Positions 25,969 through 36,000 of a stretch of 64,000 bases of DNA are shown piece by piece. The stretch is from the NCBI RefSeq assembly GCF_000797495.1, contig NZ_JTGN01000012.1, positions 1 through 64,000 on the forward strand, in the 5' to 3' direction. The DNA is from Robinsoniella peoriensis. GTDB taxonomy: Bacteria; Bacillota; Clostridia; Lachnospirales; Lachnospiraceae. Under the pieces are notes generated by a model. The model ran no database searches. It had not been told where the DNA came from and was given only the letters and a program-made list of their open reading frames with translations. Both the position numbers and the translations under genes were made by a program. Each line of letters begins with the position of its first letter. Position 1 is the first letter of the stretch.

Positions 25969-28383
25969 TTAATCAATCTCTAATTTATGTATACCCATAT
26001 CTGACTCTATTTCCACATAGATCTTTCTTATGCCCGTTCGTCTAATAAACACCATCAACTGTCCATTGTATGTTTTTCGCTCATTCGAAGAATACGGCGT
26101 AACATCGGACAAATCTCCATTTTCGATTCCGGCAAGTTCCCCATCTCCATTTGCCTGGATTTTAATCTCTCGGTCATCCCCGATTGGGATCTGACCGGCA
26201 TCATCCATAAGTTTGATCTCTAATTGATATAGATAACCCGGTCTTGCAGAAATTTCATTCCAGCAAGTATTTGTTATAGCATCTTTTCCTTTCCACAAAT
26301 CCCATACTATTTTCTTTGCTCCATCTGAGGTTTTTAGTTGATGGGTCAAACAAATCCTTCCACTCGCATCACAAGCGACTGCTTTTAAAATGCCAGGTTC
26401 AAACGGTATCCGAAAGCAAAACGTACCATCATCATGGAGCTGGTTCTGTCTGCCTGCCTGTTTTTCATTTAAATATAGTTTTACTTCCGGGAGATTAGAA
26501 AAACATTTAACTAAAATCATCTCTCCTATTTCATAATTCCAGGTATCACTAACCGGAATCCACTCTTGCGTTCTTCCATCATCCTTTCTTGTGGAAATGT
26601 GCAAGACATCTTCTTTACTCCAAAAGGATTTTCTTTTATAAAATTCTGGTTTTCTAAATCCGGCACAGGTTATAATTCCAGCCGGTGAACCATGCACAGG
26701 CCAGCCCTGTGCCTCTCCCAGGTAGTCAATACCGGTCCATAAAAATTGTCCGCTGATATATGGATTTTCCTTTACTGCCAGCCATGCCTGGTAGCTATGG
26801 TTGTTCTCACTTCCCAAAAATGGTTTGTCAGGGAACTCCTTGTGATCGTCTGCATACAGGTGTTCCTTATAGTTATATCCTACAACGTCTAATGGATGCA
26901 AAAGACCAAGTTTGGACGAAAGTTCCGGAAATGCTGCTGCTAAGGTAACTGGTCTTGTCTTGTCCTCCTGCTTAACAATATCTGAAAGCCTCTTCGCCAA
27001 AACTGTCAAACGCTTTGTATTTGGTCTGTTAGGATCATACATACGCTCTGCAGCGGGCTTATTTGAATCGTTATTACCAGTCATAGTTTCAAACATGGGA
27101 TGACAATAAGGATCATTTGGATAATCTACTTCATTACCAATGCTCCATAAGATTATAGAAGGATGATTTCTCCCCCGCCTTACCATCGCTTTTAAATCAG
27201 CTTCATGATATTGGGGGAAATCCTCAAAATATCCCTGATGCTTAGGGGGATATACATTATGCCCGTCAGACCATTTGTTCTTGGCATTCTCCCACTCATC
27301 AAAAGCCTCATCCATCACGAAAAATCCCATACTGTCACAAAGTTGATATAACTCCGGCATATGTGGATTATGGCTGCATCGAATTGCATTACATCCACAG
27401 TCTTTCAGTATTTCCAGTCTTCTCTGCCATACTTCTGCCACCATAGCCGCTCCCAGACAGCCTCCATCATGATGTATACAGACTCCTTTTAGCTTTGTTT
27501 CTATGCCGTTTAAAAAGAATCCTCTTTGTGCATCGAAGCAGATCGTCCGAATACCGACCATCTCTTCCTGCACCTGATAGGGTGCCTTATCATCAATTTT
27601 GTAAAAGGTTTGCATCTTATATAGATTCGGTTCTTCGGGTGACCACAGTTTTGGATTAGATACCATGCCAGACATGATACATTTTTTGGTCTCAAGAGCA
27701 TTTAAAACTGTTTTATCCTTTATTCGTAAAGCGATATTTCCACATGCATCTGATAAAATAGTCTCTATATTAACCGTGACGCTTTGATCTGACGTATTCT
27801 CGATACAATTAGCTACCTCTATCTGTGCAGCATCCCTATTCATCTGTTTTGTCTGAAAAAAGATTCCATACTCTTTTGGATGCACTTTCTCTTCTATCAA
27901 AAATGTAACTTTTCTAGTAATACCACTTCCGGTAAACCATCTTGAATCTGCAATATCCGTATGGTTCACCTTTACACTGATCTCATTATCCATTTCCTCC
28001 CCAAAACATAAAAACGAAGTTAAGTCATAGGAAAAGGTAGTATATCCATTTGGTCTTTTCCCCAGATAGTAACTATTACACCAAACCTGGCTGTTTTTAT
28101 AAATCCCGTCAAAAACCACACGGATGCATTTTCCTTCATATTCTTTGGGAAGTGTAAAATGCAGCCGATACCAGCCGACTCCGCCGGCAGTGTATCCCGT
28201 TCCACTGGAATATTCTTTTGAAAATGGAATTTCAACGGACCAGTCATGAGGCAGCCTGACACTTCTCCACTGACTATCATCAAATCCTTTATACCAGGCT
28301 TCTTCACATTCTCCTAAATGGAATTTCCAATTTTCATTTCTATTTTCTATAATTGTATTCAAGTTTTTCACCATCTCTTTCAT
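25969..28383 (-). CDS. GH2 beta-galactosidase/beta-glucuronidase-like enzyme
   Basis: An 804-residue GH2 protein: a sugar-binding jelly-roll (starts WKFHLGE... LPHDWSVE), an immunoglobulin-like domain, then a barrel with acid/base Glu in ILWSIGNEVDYP and nucleophile Glu in FLGSENNHSYQAW, followed by C-terminal beta domains. No signal peptide. Galactose, glucuronate or mannose specificity cannot be fixed by eye. The start is uncertain: ATG 28383 or ATG 28374, neither with a strong SD. Last gene of the ABC sugar-import unit. Confidence 0.88.
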   Translation of the reverse strand: MKEMVKNLNTIIENRNENWKFHLGECEEAWYKGFDDSQWRSVRLPHDWSVEIPFSKEYSSGTGYTAGGVGWYRLHFTLPKEYEGKCIRVVFDGIYKNSQVWCNSYYLGKRPNGYTTFSYDLTSFLCFGEEMDNEISVKVNHTDIADSRWFTGSGITRKVTFLIEEKVHPKEYGIFFQTKQMNRDAAQIEVANCIENTSDQSVTVNIETILSDACGNIALRIKDKTVLNALETKKCIMSGMVSNPKLWSPEEPNLYKMQTFYKIDDKAPYQVQEEMVGIRTICFDAQRGFFLNGIETKLKGVCIHHDGGCLGAAMVAEVWQRRLEILKDCGCNAIRCSHNPHMPELYQLCDSMGFFVMDEAFDEWENAKNKWSDGHNVYPPKHQGYFEDFPQYHEADLKAMVRRGRNHPSIILWSIGNEVDYPNDPYCHPMFETMTGNNDSNKPAAERMYDPNRPNTKRLTVLAKRLSDIVKQEDKTRPVTLAAAFPELSSKLGLLHPLDVVGYNYKEHLYADDHKEFPDKPFLGSENNHSYQAWLAVKENPYISGQFLWTGIDYLGEAQGWPVHGSPAGIITCAGFRKPEFYKRKSFWSKEDVLHISTRKDDGRTQEWIPVSDTWNYEIGEMILVKCFSNLPEVKLYLNEKQAGRQNQLHDDGTFCFRIPFEPGILKAVACDASGRICLTHQLKTSDGAKKIVWDLWKGKDAITNTCWNEISARPGYLYQLEIKLMDDAGQIPIGDDREIKIQANGDGELAGIENGDLSDVTPYSSNERKTYNGQLMVFIRRTGIRKIYVEIESDMGIHKLEID

Positions 28384-28424
28384 CTATTGAAATCTGCCGC
28401 ATTATTCCTGCTAAACAGGTTTTT

Positions 28425-29111
28425 TTAATTCAAAGTTTCCCGATTTGTATTCTCTGGCCTTTCATTAACGAAATGTATGACAGGCACGAAATTCTTATAG
28501 CATAAGAAACCCGCCAGAGCAAATCCATAAAGTATCATATAGACAGGTACATATTGCAGCAGTATAAACGTGCCAAGACAAATCATTAAACTTAAATTAT
28601 ATCTGCCCGCCTTAACAATGCTTAGTTTCGCGTTAAGTATAACTGCCTCTTTTCCCGTCTGCTTCCATGTGCTAAAGACTATAAATAAATTCACACTAAA
28701 GGTAATCAGAATGCACATAAAGAAAATTAGAAACCATCTGAAACCTTCCATAATTTGTAATCTGTCCATCATCGTTAATTCACTTAAAATCAGGATCATC
28801 AGAAAATCCAGTATTACCGTAACTTTTAAACAGGGTAAAAAATTCGCTTTAAGGGATTTCAGGTAGCAAATAATGATCCCATTGTTTTTTTCCACATCCC
28901 GTAAACTTTCAAACATCGCATAAAGAGATGGTCCAACCGTCACTCCCGCTGCAAAAAACAACGGCGCTGTCGTGAGTTGAAATTTTACAAATAAGAAAAG
29001 GCCCATTATCGGCAAGTTTACCAGAAAGAACAGCAAATTTAGTTCCAACAGCCAGAGAATATAATTCAAATAACTGATATATCCATAAACCTTATAAAAA
29101 TCTTTCTTCAT
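28425..29111 (-). CDS. DUF624 (YesL-like) membrane protein
   Basis: A 228-residue protein with about five membrane helices (near 20-45, 70-90, 100-120, 130-150, 170-205) and the DUF624 hallmark GPSLYAMFESLRDVEKNNG. YesL-type proteins accompany sugar ABC importers of the CUT1 class; the function is unknown. It follows the MalG-like permease by 21 bp. Confidence 0.85.
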   Translation of the reverse strand: MKKDFYKVYGYISYLNYILWLLELNLLFFLVNLPIMGLFLFVKFQLTTAPLFFAAGVTVGPSLYAMFESLRDVEKNNGIIICYLKSLKANFLPCLKVTVILDFLMILILSELTMMDRLQIMEGFRWFLIFFMCILITFSVNLFIVFSTWKQTGKEAVILNAKLSIVKAGRYNLSLMICLGTFILLQYVPVYMILYGFALAGFLCYKNFVPVIHFVNERPENTNRETLN

Positions 29112-29132
29112 TACACCGCTGCCTTCCTACTT

Positions 29133-30002
29133 TTACTTTGTACCACTGTTGCCAATTCCAAGATTAATATGGAACAGACTTTTCTGCCCCGCAAAATAAA
29201 CTACAATCTGAGGTATGGATAAAAGCAGTGACATGCACATACATACAGATAAATTAATTGCTCCTGTAGGATTTGAGGATGCAGAAAGATTTGCTGCTCC
29301 AAGCGCCAGAGTCATCCTGTTGGTATCCGAAATATAGATTAATGGTCCAAATACATCTCCCCACGTTGCATTAAAAGTGAAAATTGCGATAGCACACAGA
29401 GCAGGTTTAACTAATGGTATTACAATCTTTCGGTATATACCCATGTAACTTAATCCATCAATCTCAGCCGCCTCATATAGCTGACCTGGTATAGCAGAAA
29501 TAAACTGTCTTGTAAAAAAGATATTATAGGCTGATCCAACCCACTGTGGAATAATGAGCGGCCAGACAGAATTATAAAGTCCAACCCTGGTAAATAAATA
29601 AAATACCGGAATAAGTGTAATCTGCCCTGGCAGCATCATTGTACACAGCATAATTAAAAATAATTTATTTTTATGTTTGTAACGCATTCTCGCAAAACCA
29701 AATGCTACAAAAGTACTGGAAAACAGCTGACCGGCAATACCTAATGCTACTACTAATAACGTATTTAAAAACCATGTTCCAATTGGTTTTTCTCCGTCAA
29801 ATGCACCGGAAAACAGCTCCGTAAAATTCTTCCAATAAAACTCCTTCGGCATCATGGTGAACAGCTCTTTGGCATTGGTATCCGGAGTTGCCAGTGCAAT
29901 GCTAATCATATATAAAAAAGGGCAAAGAAGGATACCTGCAAATAAAATCAATATAATATACGTAATTATTTTTGAAGTCTGCGACATATTTTTATCTAAC
30001 AT
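29133..30002 (-). CDS. Carbohydrate ABC permease, MalG/CUT1 type
   Basis: A 289-residue permease with six helices and the EAA loop YEAAEIDGLSYMGIYRKIVIP, through which it contacts the ATPase. The stop-start junction with the upstream permease overlaps by one base. No ATPase gene is in the locus, so a shared MsmK-type ATPase elsewhere is expected. Confidence 0.92.
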   Translation of the reverse strand: MLDKNMSQTSKIITYIILILFAGILLCPFLYMISIALATPDTNAKELFTMMPKEFYWKNFTELFSGAFDGEKPIGTWFLNTLLVVALGIAGQLFSSTFVAFGFARMRYKHKNKLFLIMLCTMMLPGQITLIPVFYLFTRVGLYNSVWPLIIPQWVGSAYNIFFTRQFISAIPGQLYEAAEIDGLSYMGIYRKIVIPLVKPALCAIAIFTFNATWGDVFGPLIYISDTNRMTLALGAANLSASSNPTGAINLSVCMCMSLLLSIPQIVVYFAGQKSLFHINLGIGNSGTK

Positions 30003-30910
30003 TATTTTATCTCCTCCTCATAAAAGACCCATGCGCTGGATGATTTCAGTACCAATACAGACAGAATCATAACAATTATAAACAGCACCCAGGCCATAGA
30101 AGACGCGTATCCCATTCTGAAATAACTAAAAGCATTGCGATACAGGTAAGGCACAATCATACTGCTGGCATAATCCGGTCCGCCGTCCGTCAGCATGTAT
30201 ACCTGGGTAAAAGTCTGTAAGGATCCAATGATACCTGTAATAAGATTAAAGAAAATAATTGGTGTAATCTGTGGAATTGTAATCTTGCGAAACATATAAA
30301 ATCTGGTTGCACCATCAATAAGAGCTGATTCGTACATTTCCTCGCCCACACTATTGATAGCAGAAAGCAAAAGAATCATGGTGCCTCCCACTCCCCAGAT
30401 TGCAAGAAATACAAAACCGAACAGTACATAATCCTTACTGAGCAGCCATGCAGGTCCCTTTATTCCAAAAATCCCCAGAAATTGGTTAACCAGACCATCT
30501 GTTGCCAGAATACGCTTAAACAGGATACAGGAAGCAACTGCCGGTACCACAGCCGGTAAATAGTACAACGTTCTGAAAACCCTCATCCCTTTTAATCGGA
30601 AACTAAGTAAATATGCCATAGCAAGGGATATCAGTAAACTCAGCGGTACGCTGATGATCGTATAGACAAACGTATTTCTTAAACTAATCATGAACCTGTC
30701 ATCTTCCAACAGCCTTTGATAATTATGTACACCAGTAAAATTTATCTTGGAAATAGAATCCCAGTCTGTAAAGCTAATCAGAAAGGAAAAAATCATAGGA
30801 CCAATCGTCAAGACCAGAAAACCGATCAGCCATGGAGATATAAATATAAAAAACCACCGTTTTTGATTTGCTTCTCTTCGGGAACTTACCGCTTTCTTTG
30901 AATGTGACAT
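30002..30910 (-). CDS. Carbohydrate ABC permease, MalF/CUT1 type
   Basis: A 302-residue permease, six helices, with the EAA loop YESALIDGATRFYMFRKITIP. Partner of the MalG-type permease. SD AGGAGGAA. 17 bp after the binding-protein gene. Confidence 0.92.
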   Translation of the reverse strand: MSHSKKAVSSRREANQKRWFFIFISPWLIGFLVLTIGPMIFSFLISFTDWDSISKINFTGVHNYQRLLEDDRFMISLRNTFVYTIISVPLSLLISLAMAYLLSFRLKGMRVFRTLYYLPAVVPAVASCILFKRILATDGLVNQFLGIFGIKGPAWLLSKDYVLFGFVFLAIWGVGGTMILLLSAINSVGEEMYESALIDGATRFYMFRKITIPQITPIIFFNLITGIIGSLQTFTQVYMLTDGGPDYASSMIVPYLYRNAFSYFRMGYASSMAWVLFIIVMILSVLVLKSSSAWVFYEEEIK

Positions 30911-30927
30911 CTCTTATTCCTCCTGTC

Positions 30928-32220
30928 CTATTTGTAATACTTGATAAGTTTCTTCAATTTCCCATCCATATTTCTAAGTGCCTCATCAACAGTTTCTCTT
31001 CCTAAGAGCATCTCTTTAATTCTCGACTGCAGTTCACCTGTCAATTCACTGCTATATGCTCCTTTGGAGATTCCATCTACTTTCACCCTGCTTTGTTCCA
31101 ATCCTATAACATCCAGACTTAACTTTTTACCATTTACCTCCTGATTGACGAAGGTATCACTTCCTAATACCTTGAGATTCGCCGGACAGTCTGCAAGGGT
31201 TTTCGCCAGCATATTTTGCCCCTCTTCTCCTGTCATAAATTGGATAAACCGCCATGCTGCCTCTTTTTTCTCAGGGCTGGACTGCTTGTTAATGGACAAT
31301 GCACTTCCCATAGCCCATGCTGCCGGTGTCTCTTGGGTTGGTGTAGGCGCAATATCAAAGTTGAGTTCATCCATTTTTGTATACGATTCTACATTCCAGA
31401 ATCCGGTTAAAATCATGGCACAACGCTGCTGTGCAAAAAAGTTATCCCCATTAGATCCAGACTTTTCTAACTCTTCATAAGGAATAATCCAACCATTTTG
31501 ATAACATTTATTATAGTCTTCCATGAATTCTTTCATCTGAGTTGAATCTACACCAATTTCATAATCCTCATTTACGATATTTGCCCCATAGCTTAAAATT
31601 AGTGGACCACATGTTCCCAGATAATCTGTAGAAGCAGCCCCCCACTGGTCAGTCTCACCATCTCCATCGGTATCCTTTGTCAACCGTTCACATGCTTTCA
31701 TATAATCATCCATCGTCCAGTCCTTATCCGGATAAGAAATACCGGCTTCATCAAACATATCTTTGTTATAATAAGTGATTGTTGTACCGCCTCTGTCAGG
31801 TAAAGCATAGATTCCTTCATCTGTTTCATATCCATCCATACCCCCACCAAATGTTTCCTCCAAATCTAAATCCGATTCTTTAACCGGTCCGCTTAAATCC
31901 TCCAATACCCCTTTTTCTGCAAATGTAGTGCAACTGCTTGGCTGTACCTGCAGAACATCCGGTGCATTTTTACCAACAAACATCGTTTGTACTTTTGTAT
32001 CATAATCTGAAGCAACCGTAGTTACTTTCACCTTAATATCCGGATTCTCTTTTTCAAACATGGCAATGCGGTCTTTATAACAACCGCTGTAAGTAGAGTC
32101 ACCACCCCAGTGTATAAATTCAATCTCAATTTTTCCGTCTGTATCTTTTTTTTGACAACCGCAAAAAAGAAAGGTACAGACAGATGCTGCCAGCATAAGC
32201 TGCAATAATTTCTTATTCAT
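30928..32220 (-). CDS. Sugar ABC solute-binding lipoprotein
   Basis: A 430-residue family 1 extracellular binding protein. The N-terminal signal ends FLFCGC, a plausible lipobox with the second Cys lipidated. The body has the typical IEFIHWGG and FEKENPDIKVKV start and ADVLQVQ-like core. It captures the oligosaccharide for the two permeases. SD GGAGGG. First gene of the operon, behind the operators at 32306 and 32431. Confidence 0.92.
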   Translation of the reverse strand: MNKKLLQLMLAASVCTFLFCGCQKKDTDGKIEIEFIHWGGDSTYSGCYKDRIAMFEKENPDIKVKVTTVASDYDTKVQTMFVGKNAPDVLQVQPSSCTTFAEKGVLEDLSGPVKESDLDLEETFGGGMDGYETDEGIYALPDRGGTTITYYNKDMFDEAGISYPDKDWTMDDYMKACERLTKDTDGDGETDQWGAASTDYLGTCGPLILSYGANIVNEDYEIGVDSTQMKEFMEDYNKCYQNGWIIPYEELEKSGSNGDNFFAQQRCAMILTGFWNVESYTKMDELNFDIAPTPTQETPAAWAMGSALSINKQSSPEKKEAAWRFIQFMTGEEGQNMLAKTLADCPANLKVLGSDTFVNQEVNGKKLSLDVIGLEQSRVKVDGISKGAYSSELTGELQSRIKEMLLGRETVDEALRNMDGKLKKLIKYYK

Positions 32221-32305
32221 AATTCTGCCCTCCTGCTTCTAAAAATGATACCCGTTCCAAATTCCTGACCTGTGTTTTACCTTGTCATAGTTGATTGTAA
32301 TAGAC

Positions 32306-32319
32306 TGAAAGCGATTTCA
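32306..32319. promoter_or_regulatory. cre/LacI-type operator, promoter-proximal
   Basis: TGAAAGCGATTTCA matches all fixed positions of the catabolite-responsive element TGWAANCGNTNWCA. It lies 86 bp before the binding-protein start. CcpA or the adjacent LacI-family regulator could bind. Confidence 0.7.
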
Positions 32320-32339
32320 CATTTTTATAGAATAATAAG

Positions 32340-32355
32340 ATATTATGCATAATAT
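32340..32355. promoter_or_regulatory. Perfect 16-bp palindrome in the sugar-operon promoter region
   Basis: ATATTATGCATAATAT is self-complementary and lies between the two cre-like operators. It may contain the -10 element or be a binding site; no better assignment is possible. Confidence 0.35.
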
Positions 32356-32430
32356 TTTTATCTTATCCTGTAACAAAACGACAAATATATACAATTTTTT
32401 AATTATTTCTCTAGTTATTATTTTATATTT

Positions 32431-32444
32431 TGCAACCGCTTTCA
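32431..32444. promoter_or_regulatory. cre/LacI-type operator, distal
   Basis: TGCAACCGCTTTCA, read on the minus strand TGAAAGCGGTTGCA, matches the cre consensus at all but one position. Its centre is 125 bp from the proximal operator, close to twelve helical turns. Confidence 0.55.
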
Positions 32445-32508
32445 AAAATTATTATAACAAACTATACGAAATAATCAACATGTTTCTTGCCATCATTCAT
32501 GAAAATAG

Positions 32509-32548
32509 CAGAATCCACAATTTGTATGAACTCAAATTGTGGATTCTG
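32509..32548 (-). terminator. Terminator after the lacI-type gene
   Basis: A perfect 16-bp stem (32509-32524 with 32533-32548) with an 8-nt loop, 19 bp beyond the regulator stop. On the minus strand it is followed by CTATTTTC; on the plus strand by a long T/A-rich run. Confidence 0.75.
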
Positions 32549-32567
32549 TATATATGTATTTTTAATT

Positions 32568-33596
32568 TTATTTTATCATCCTGCAGGATGACCTGATAAT
32601 TAACGAAACATCTGTAATCTGCTCTTTTGGCATCTCTCTTCTCTCTGCCGCCCCTATTGCAGTTTCAACCAGCTTCTTTGAAAAATCCTCGTAATCGCAG
32701 GCAACACCGGTTAAATCCGGAATTAATATACTAGATAAAATGGTATTGTCAAACCCTATGATTGAAATATCCTCAGGGATCTTCAATCCTGCTTCCCCTA
32801 TGGCTTTCATGACGCCACAGGCAAAAAAATCATTGATACAGATCACCGCTGAGGGAAGTGATTTTTTTAATAATTCTTTCATGCTATTGTAGCCTGAATC
32901 AAAATTATAATTTTCGGTTTCTACCAGGTACTCTTCGCGGTATTCCAAACCATGTTCCCTTATAAGGCTCCGGTAACGAATTCTTTTATCTAAGGTTGAT
33001 TTCACCGTCTTACAACCTCCCATAGCTGCAATTTCCTTATGGCCTAAATCAACTAAATAATTCATGGCAAGTTCCATCGCATATCCTTCATCCATCCCAA
33101 TCTTATAACAATTTACACCTTGAGGCCGTCCTGTAGCTACTACTGGAATTGTTTCAGAAATCCGATTTATAATCTCTACATATTCCTCATCTGCTACTAC
33201 CTGATCTACATTTCCCCCTAGTATAATAATTGCATCTACACACTGTTCATACAATTTTTGTATCTGTCGCTTTTCCAGTTCAAAGTCACTCAAAGAACTG
33301 AGCATCATTAGCATATAGCCTCTTTCATTTGCTACACGTTCACATTCTGCAGCCATCTTGGAATAAAACACATTCTCAATATGCGCTACCACAATTCCAA
33401 TCATTTTTGTTCTCGAAGTACTTAGCCCTTGCGCCAGAGCATTCGGTTTATAATCATATTTGCGGATAGCCGCTTCCACTCGTTTACGTTTTTCTGCACT
33501 GACTCTGGCCGCATTGCTCATTACCCGCGAAACGGTAGAAGGTGAAACGCCTGCTTCTTCTGCAATTGTATAAATATTAGCTCGTTCTTTTGCCAT
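32568..33596 (-). CDS. LacI-family transcriptional regulator
   Basis: A 342-residue repressor. N-terminal helix-turn-helix and hinge (IYTIAEEAGVSPSTVSRVMSN...KPNALAQGLST), then a periplasmic-binding-protein-like effector domain. ATG 33596 matches the usual family start. A TTG at 33620 would add eight residues and has little support, although the best SD-like AAGGA lies about 20 bases before the ATG. It is transcribed towards the sugar ABC operon it probably controls through the operators at 32306 and 32431. Confidence 0.9.
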   Translation of the reverse strand: MAKERANIYTIAEEAGVSPSTVSRVMSNAARVSAEKRKRVEAAIRKYDYKPNALAQGLSTSRTKMIGIVVAHIENVFYSKMAAECERVANERGYMLMMLSSLSDFELEKRQIQKLYEQCVDAIIILGGNVDQVVADEEYVEIINRISETIPVVATGRPQGVNCYKIGMDEGYAMELAMNYLVDLGHKEIAAMGGCKTVKSTLDKRIRYRSLIREHGLEYREEYLVETENYNFDSGYNSMKELLKKSLPSAVICINDFFACGVMKAIGEAGLKIPEDISIIGFDNTILSSILIPDLTGVACDYEDFSKKLVETAIGAAERREMPKEQITDVSLIIRSSCRMIK

Positions 33597-33742
33597 TCTA
33601 TTTTCCAGCTTTCCTTCCAACTCTATTTTTCTTCATTATAGACTAAAATCGGAAATGGTACAACCCGTAAATGCCAGTTGTTACAGCATGACGGTTCAAA
33701 AGCAAAGGAATATCAGACTGCCTTATTCCCGGGAATTTGAAA

Positions 33743-35383
33743 TCAGATAACTCTTGTCAGCATTTCATGATACTGTTCTGCTATATTTAATGCATGGTCT
33801 CCGATACGTTCAAAATCTGTCAGCAACTCGGAAAAGAAAATACTTGCGTCAGCGATACATTCGCTCTTTCCCATCCTCTCCATCTGCTGTTTCAGATTCT
33901 CATTTCTTATATCATCAATTTTCTGTTCGTCACGGGAAGTTTTCTCCAGCATCGTTTTTATATCAGATACATTGCTGCCAGCCACATCTTCCAGAATCTG
34001 AAGGCTCATATCTCTCATAATCAGTATCTCTTTTTTTGCCTTATCTGAAAAATTAACATTCATTTTCTTCATACTGACAGCATACCCGAGAATATTCATG
34101 GCATGGTCACCGATTCGCTCCAAATTACCAAGAATCTTGTAATATCCACTGATTTTGACCGAATCTTCCGCTGCCATCTCATGGTGCATAACAGACACAA
34201 TATACCGGGAAACCTCTGCATTCAGATAATCAATATAATCCTCCTTCTGCTCCAGCTCCTCTTTATCATTTGATGAGCTGTGAAGTACGGCATCAAAACT
34301 ACCGGTAACGGTCTCACAGACCATGTTCCGCATCCGCTCGATCTCCTGGTCAATCTGTGTCAGAACCAATGCCCCCTGCCCCATTGCATAGTGGCTTTCA
34401 AAGGGCTGTATGTATTGCAGATGCAGCATTTCTTCCTGTTCACTTTGTTTATCCGGCAGAATCTTTTCTGCCAAATGTGCCATATAAGTACCAAATGGCA
34501 GCAAAAGCAGCGTGGTGACAATATTAAACACCGTATGTACATTGGCAATCTGAGCCACTGAATTCCCGGGAGTAAGTTGCTCCATAAGAACTGTAAATGG
34601 AGTGATCAGACAGATTACTGTAAATATAAAAGTTCCGATAACATTAAACATCAGGTGAATGACCGTCGTCCGTTTTGCATTGGTCTTAGTGCCAATGGAT
34701 GCTAAAACTGCTGTGATACAGGTTCCGATATTCTGTCCGAACAAAATGTATACTGCGCTGGACAGCGGAATCATACCGGTACCGGCCAGAGCCTGCAGGA
34801 TGCCGACCGAAGCTGAGGAAGACTGTATGATGGCAGTAAAGACAGCACCAATTAAAATACCTACCAGCGGATTGCGGAAGGTTGTCATGAAATGGATAAA
34901 GGTTTCGGAGTTCTGAAGAGGTACCATGGCAGAACCCATCATATCCATACCGATAAAAAGCACACCCAGACCTGCAAATATTTCACTGATATGCTTTACT
35001 TTTTCATTCTTAACAAAAAGAATTGCTGCAACGCCCAGAAAGGCGATCAGCGGAGCGATCATACCGATATCCAATGCGATCAGCTGTCCGGTGATGGTGG
35101 TACCGATATTGGCGCCCATGATTACCCATACCGCCTGTTTTAAGGTCATAAGACCAGAGTTTACAAAACCAACGACCATAACAGTCGTAGCTGAAGAGGA
35201 TTGGATTACTGCCGTTATGGCTGCTCCCGCCAAAACTCCTTTAAACCGGTTGGAGGTGAGTTTTTCGAGGATTTGTTTCATCTTGTTTCCGGCGGCCATC
35301 TCTAAGCCGCTGCTCATCATCTGCATGCCGTATAAAAACAAGGCAAGACCGCCGAGAAGCATTAAAATATCAGATAGTTCCAT
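33743..35383 (-). CDS. Na/Pi cotransporter (NptA type) with PhoU-like C-terminus
   Basis: A 546-residue transporter. The N-terminal half has two inverted repeats, each with the QSSS motif (VIQSSSATTVMVVGF and IIQSSSASVGILQA). The C-terminal ~200 residues are a PhoU-like four-helix region with two ERIGDHA(M/L)NI motifs. It imports phosphate with sodium. ATG 35383 after GGGAG is preferred; the longer frame to 35407 has no SD. A paralogue lies at 62630, in the Pho locus. Confidence 0.9.
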   Translation of the reverse strand: MELSDILMLLGGLALFLYGMQMMSSGLEMAAGNKMKQILEKLTSNRFKGVLAGAAITAVIQSSSATTVMVVGFVNSGLMTLKQAVWVIMGANIGTTITGQLIALDIGMIAPLIAFLGVAAILFVKNEKVKHISEIFAGLGVLFIGMDMMGSAMVPLQNSETFIHFMTTFRNPLVGILIGAVFTAIIQSSSASVGILQALAGTGMIPLSSAVYILFGQNIGTCITAVLASIGTKTNAKRTTVIHLMFNVIGTFIFTVICLITPFTVLMEQLTPGNSVAQIANVHTVFNIVTTLLLLPFGTYMAHLAEKILPDKQSEQEEMLHLQYIQPFESHYAMGQGALVLTQIDQEIERMRNMVCETVTGSFDAVLHSSSNDKEELEQKEDYIDYLNAEVSRYIVSVMHHEMAAEDSVKISGYYKILGNLERIGDHAMNILGYAVSMKKMNVNFSDKAKKEILIMRDMSLQILEDVAGSNVSDIKTMLEKTSRDEQKIDDIRNENLKQQMERMGKSECIADASIFFSELLTDFERIGDHALNIAEQYHEMLTRVI

Positions 35384-35452
35384 TCTTTTTTCTCCCATTC
35401 TTGTCATAATATTTACACTGTAACCTGTGCATAACCAAAAGATACGCAGAAT

Positions 35453-35887
35453 TTACAGCGGACGCTTTTTCCCGTCTGACTCATGGGTAATATTCAGTTT
35501 GTCATAAAACTGGACGGGCAGCGAAGCCCGATATAAGAACAGCAAAAATACGCCTCCGCCGAACATCATGTAATAGATGCTCTGAGGCATATACAGTTCT
35601 GAGATCCAGGAACCAGAAGACAGATCTCCGCGAAACAGACTGTATACCTGATTTAAAAGGACTCTGCCCGGAGGCACAGAATGTTCCAAAACCTGCTCAT
35701 TTATGGTGTGCTCCGCAGTATAAATGCTATACTGGTTTTCCGTACCGGCAGTCTGGGAATGGTAATTATCCCGGTGAGCGGAAGCAGCTGGAAAAAAAGT
35801 GTTTCTTACTGCTGTCTGCACAAAGAAGACAGCTGCTAAAATAAAGATCACACAGGCAATTTTGTTTATTATATGAAAGCTTTTCAT
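35453..35887 (-). CDS. Small bitopic membrane protein of unknown function
   Basis: A 144-residue protein not recognised. It has an N-terminal helix (about 8-28), an extracytoplasmic segment of about 75 residues, a second helix near 105-122 (YYMMFGGGVFLLFLY) and a short basic cytoplasmic tail. Its ATG is three bases after the stop of the 24-codon ORF and has no SD of its own, so its translation should depend on that ORF. The pair has its own promoter at 36001-36029. Confidence 0.6.
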   Translation of the reverse strand: MKSFHIINKIACVIFILAAVFFVQTAVRNTFFPAASAHRDNYHSQTAGTENQYSIYTAEHTINEQVLEHSVPPGRVLLNQVYSLFRGDLSSGSWISELYMPQSIYYMMFGGGVFLLFLYRASLPVQFYDKLNITHESDGKKRPL

Positions 35888-35890
35888 CTC

Positions 35891-35965
35891 TTAATACAGC
35901 ACTACTGCGCATGCTGAGCCGCATTCTTGAAGTATACGGCCTAAATTTCCGTTTTTGATACGCAT
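35891..35965 (-). CDS. Candidate 24-residue peptide, coupled to the membrane protein gene
   Basis: ATG at 35965 follows GAGGAG by eight bases, behind a sigma-A promoter. The peptide MRIKNGNLGRILQECGSACA-VVLY has a basic N-terminal half and a hydrophobic C-terminus with two Cys (E-C-G-S-A-C). It stops three bases before the downstream gene. It could be a leader peptide that couples translation, a small membrane-active or signalling peptide, or a modified-peptide precursor. No family is recognised. Confidence 0.55.
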   Translation of the reverse strand: MRIKNGNLGRILQECGSACAVVLY

Positions 35966-36000
35966 AGTATTTTCTCCTCAGTACATTTGTTGCTTTCTCT

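Noticed and set aside
25701..25976. A 91-codon minus-strand ORF after the GH2 gene
   Set aside because: No SD, overlaps the GH2 end and the dispersed repeat, and the protein is low-complexity Arg/Trp/Asn text without family signs.
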